Part shown: piece by piece, positions 33,768 to 35,917 of the stretch
Layout of the letters: every line of letters starts with the position of its first letter
Numbering within the stretch: the stretch's first letter is position 1
Assembly: GCA_017553445.1 (NCBI GenBank)
Contig: JAFZMD010000007.1
Location: 1-35,917, forward strand
Source: Methanobrevibacter sp.
GTDB taxonomy: Archaea; Methanobacteriota; Methanobacteria; Methanobacteriales; Methanobacteriaceae
Direction of reading: 5' to 3'
DNA: 35,917 nt
Position numbers and translations under genes: made by a program
Notes under the pieces: model-generated
The model's database searches: none
What the model was told of the DNA's origin: nothing
Seen by the model: only the letters and a program-made list of their open reading frames with translations

Positions 33768-34685
33768 ATGATTGACTCTTATATACAAGCTGGAAAAATA
33801 GTTTCAAAAATTCGCTCAGATGCATCGCAAATGATAAAGGAAGGATGCTTGGTCTTGGATTTAGTCGAATATGTGGAAGGAGAAACATTAAAACAGGGTG
33901 CAGGAATAGCATTTCCATGCAATGTATCAATTAATGAGGTTGCCGCCCATTATACTTCACCGGCCAATGATAAAACAGTCATACATGCGGGAGATTTGGT
34001 TAAACTTGATTTGGGTGCAGAAGTGGATGGCTGTATTGCAGATTCCGCCATAACAATAATGGCTGAAGGAAACATTGATGAAAATTACTCCCAGGACGAA
34101 ATAAACTTACATGAAGAAATCATTGAAGCCTCAGCCGCAGGCCTTGAAGCGGCAATATCAACGGTACGCGCCGGAGTGGAACTCGGTAAAATCGGTGCTG
34201 CAGTTCACGAAGCGATTAAAGATTATAATTTAAACCCGATATTTAATTTGACAGGCCACAGCCTGGAGCAATATAATCTGCATGCCGGAATTTCAGTCCC
34301 GAACTATGACAACCACGACCCGATGGTTTTGGATGAAGGACAGGCACTTGCAATAGAACCATTTGCAACAAACGGTGCGGGCTATGTAAATGATGCTCCC
34401 GGCCATTACATATACTCATATATGGCAAACAAGCCATTCAGAATGAAATCAACACAAAAAGTGCTTAACTATATCCAGAACCATAATCAGTACCTGCCGT
34501 TTTCCGGAAGATGGATAACAGACAAGTTCGGAGAAAGAAAAGGCAGTATTGCATTAAAACAACTTTCAGATGCTATGGCACTATACCCATATGCACCATT
34601 AAAAGAGAAAAAAGGCTACTTTGTTTCACAAAAGGAACACACAATAATCGTAGAAAAAGAAGGCTGTATCGTTACAACATTTTGA
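33768..34685 (+). CDS. map: Methionine aminopeptidase, type II
   Basis: 305 residues from the ATG at 33768, preceded by GTGAT; the in-frame GTG three codons earlier is inside that site. The enzyme removes the initiator methionine from new proteins in the cytosol. The pita-bread metal and substrate residues are present: His61 (AAHYTSP), Asp81 and Asp92 (KLDLGAEVDGCIADSAI), the histidine of NLTGHSL, the glutamate of AIEPFA, and the C-terminal glutamate of IIVEKEGCIVTTF. The helical insert of about 60 residues (MKSTQKVLNYIQ to LYPYAPL) marks type II, as in other archaea. A TnpB element begins within a few bases of its stop codon, but the C-terminus looks complete. Confidence 0.95.
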   Translation: MIDSYIQAGKIVSKIRSDASQMIKEGCLVLDLVEYVEGETLKQGAGIAFPCNVSINEVAAHYTSPANDKTVIHAGDLVKLDLGAEVDGCIADSAITIMAEGNIDENYSQDEINLHEEIIEASAAGLEAAISTVRAGVELGKIGAAVHEAIKDYNLNPIFNLTGHSLEQYNLHAGISVPNYDNHDPMVLDEGQALAIEPFATNGAGYVNDAPGHYIYSYMANKPFRMKSTQKVLNYIQNHNQYLPFSGRWITDKFGERKGSIALKQLSDAMALYPYAPLKEKKGYFVSQKEHTIIVEKEGCIVTTF

Positions 34686-34740
34686 ACAACCTCACCTTAT
34701 GGAAGGCGAGGATTCCTAGATTATTTTTCACCCAATCGGT
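34686..34740 (-). mobile_element. Right end of the TnpB element with its hairpin
   Basis: CCTC-A-CCTT (34690-34698) and AAGG-C-GAGG (34703-34711) form a stem with one mismatch and a 4-base loop. On the minus strand it is preceded by GGAAT and followed by TTGTTCAA. This is the usual arrangement of an IS200/IS605 right end downstream of tnpB, and an omega-RNA would be expected to run through the tnpB 3' end into it. The exact cleavage point cannot be set from one copy. Confidence 0.65.
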
Positions 34741-35883
34741 TTATTGAGTATTTTCTAGGCTATCCCCGAGGCACCATCGGTTCAATATATTAATAGCGGC
34801 ATTTACGTCCCTATCAAGTTCCATGCCACATTCTGGACATATCCATTTTCTTGTTTTTACTTTTAATTCTTTTTTTATGTGTCCGCAGTGGTGGCATTTT
34901 TTGCTTGTGTTTTTAGCATCGACAAATACTACTCCTTCTGCATCTGGTTTGTACCACTTGAATTTATTTTTTAGCCGTTGTATGAACCCAGATAATGGGA
35001 AGATTATGTTTTGTTCGCCTCCTATTAGGATTTTGATGGTGGAGTAATTTTTTTCGAAAACAATGGTATCGTATTTTTTGACTAGATTATATGTTAGTTT
35101 TTCGATGTAATCTTTTAGTTTATTTGTTCTTTTGTTGTAGTATTTTTGTAGTCTTTTTTGTAGTTTTTTCCATCGGCGGCTTTGTTTTCTGCATTTTGAC
35201 ATTAGTCTGTTTATGTGTTTTATCATTTGGTTTTCATGATTTACGTTGAAGAATTCTTTAATGCCTTCGCTGGTTACTAGCCATCCGTTTCTGTTGGAGT
35301 TTATGTCGCATCCGATTTTATCGCCTGTTAACGGTAATTGTTTTGGATTATTTGTGGTTATGTTGATTATTGCATAGTAGTTTAGGCCGTCATAGGCTAT
35401 TGTGATATTGTTGAACTTAATATCATCGCTATTCAATAATTCCATGTATTCAGGACTGGTCCGGAATCGTATTTTACCATATCTTCTTAAAGACAGTTCG
35501 TTTTTGTCTATAATCTTCTTATTTGCGGGAATAGTTTGTCTGAAACTGTTCCTGTTTTCTTTTTTACGGTGAAATTTAGGATGATTATGCTTAGGGTTTT
35601 TTAAAAAATTATCGAAAGCAGAGCTTAAATCTCTTACTGCTTGCTGTAAACTGGTGGATTCCATAGCATCAAGGTAAAGATATTCTTTTTTGGATTCTTT
35701 CATTAGTTTATTTAGAAAAGTATAAGTGGGTTTTATACTATTGTCCTTTTCATATAATGCATTGTATTTTCCCAGAGTTTCATTGTATGCTTTTCTAACA
35801 CAACCGAAATTCCTATGAAATCCTTCCCTCTGCTCAGAATTAGGTAAAATTCTAACAACAACACCCACAGTCCTATCACCCAT
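34741..35883 (-). CDS. tnpB: TnpB RNA-guided nuclease of an IS200/IS605-type element (IS1341-like, no TnpA seen)
   Basis: 380 residues from the ATG at 35881-35883 (MGDRTVGVVVRILPNSEQR); an in-frame ATG seven codons upstream (35904) is possible. The protein looks intact. The N-terminal domain has RKAYNETLGKYN. The RuvC residues are present in order: Asp in GCDINSNRNGW, Glu in VFEKNYSTIK, Asp in LDRDVNAAINIL. A zinc ribbon reads C-H-H-C ... C-P-E-C. TnpB with its omega-RNA cuts DNA at a TAM-flanked target and helps keep the element at its donor site. TnpA is not seen, so movement would need a transposase in trans; only 13-34 bases remain before the window edge. Confidence 0.9.
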   Translation of the reverse strand: MGDRTVGVVVRILPNSEQREGFHRNFGCVRKAYNETLGKYNALYEKDNSIKPTYTFLNKLMKESKKEYLYLDAMESTSLQQAVRDLSSAFDNFLKNPKHNHPKFHRKKENRNSFRQTIPANKKIIDKNELSLRRYGKIRFRTSPEYMELLNSDDIKFNNITIAYDGLNYYAIINITTNNPKQLPLTGDKIGCDINSNRNGWLVTSEGIKEFFNVNHENQMIKHINRLMSKCRKQSRRWKKLQKRLQKYYNKRTNKLKDYIEKLTYNLVKKYDTIVFEKNYSTIKILIGGEQNIIFPLSGFIQRLKNKFKWYKPDAEGVVFVDAKNTSKKCHHCGHIKKELKVKTRKWICPECGMELDRDVNAAINILNRWCLGDSLENTQ

Positions 35884-35917
35884 AAATAAACACAACCCAT
35901 ACATATATTAATTTACA

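Overview
The window reads as chromosome of a methanogenic archaeon of the order Methanobacteriales, most likely a gut-type Methanobrevibacter. Evidence: very AT-rich DNA; archaeal ribosome-binding sites (GGAGGTGA or GGTGAT about 4 nt before the start); an initiator tRNA-Met with an A1:U72 pair; an archaeal RNase P RNA; a type II methionine aminopeptidase; a DUF2115 (UPF0305) protein; and very large adhesin-like surface proteins. Genus-level placement is inference from the gene families.

Layout. 1-547 is the N-terminal part of a TnpB nuclease, cut by the window edge. 893-10213 (minus) holds two exported giants: a beta-helix/Ig-like adhesin and a membrane-anchored CobN-like chelatase-domain protein. 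10567-13205 holds a small Gly/Ile tetrad-repeat protein, a POT-type transporter whose frame stays open for 66 codons past its UAG stop, and an unknown cytosolic protein. 13318-16881 (plus) holds an exported DUF1002 protein, a sodium-dependent SNF transporter and a tRNA-dihydrouridine synthase. 16922-24877 (minus) is one adhesin of about 2650 residues: beta-helix, DUF11 repeats, eight Ig-like repeats, VTP linker and membrane anchor. 25084-26754 (minus) looks like a pirin operon with a C_GCAxxG_C_C protein. 27034-28645 (plus) has three small membrane or exported proteins. 28751-30310 (minus) has an acetyl-esterase-like hydrolase and DUF2115.

30421-32671 is the most unusual stretch. Initiator tRNA-Met and RNase P RNA lie in tandem on the minus strand. 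Downstream follow two toxin-antitoxin-like HEPN modules: an unknown protein plus a UPF0332-like HEPN, then MntA plus a HepT broken by one nonsense codon. The intergenic spaces carry copies of a short element matching the 3' end of the RNase P RNA gene. This suggests stepwise insertion of small cassettes at rnpB, or a shared 3'-end RNA element.

32778-35904 holds two membrane-anchored coiled-coil proteins, methionine aminopeptidase, and a complete TnpB element whose right-end hairpin begins 4 nt after the aminopeptidase stop codon.

A striking feature is start-codon choice. Where an ideal Shine-Dalgarno and spacing predict the start, the CobN-like protein has ATC and the giant adhesin ACG; the other adhesin probably starts at GTG. 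Nearly all other genes here start with ATG.
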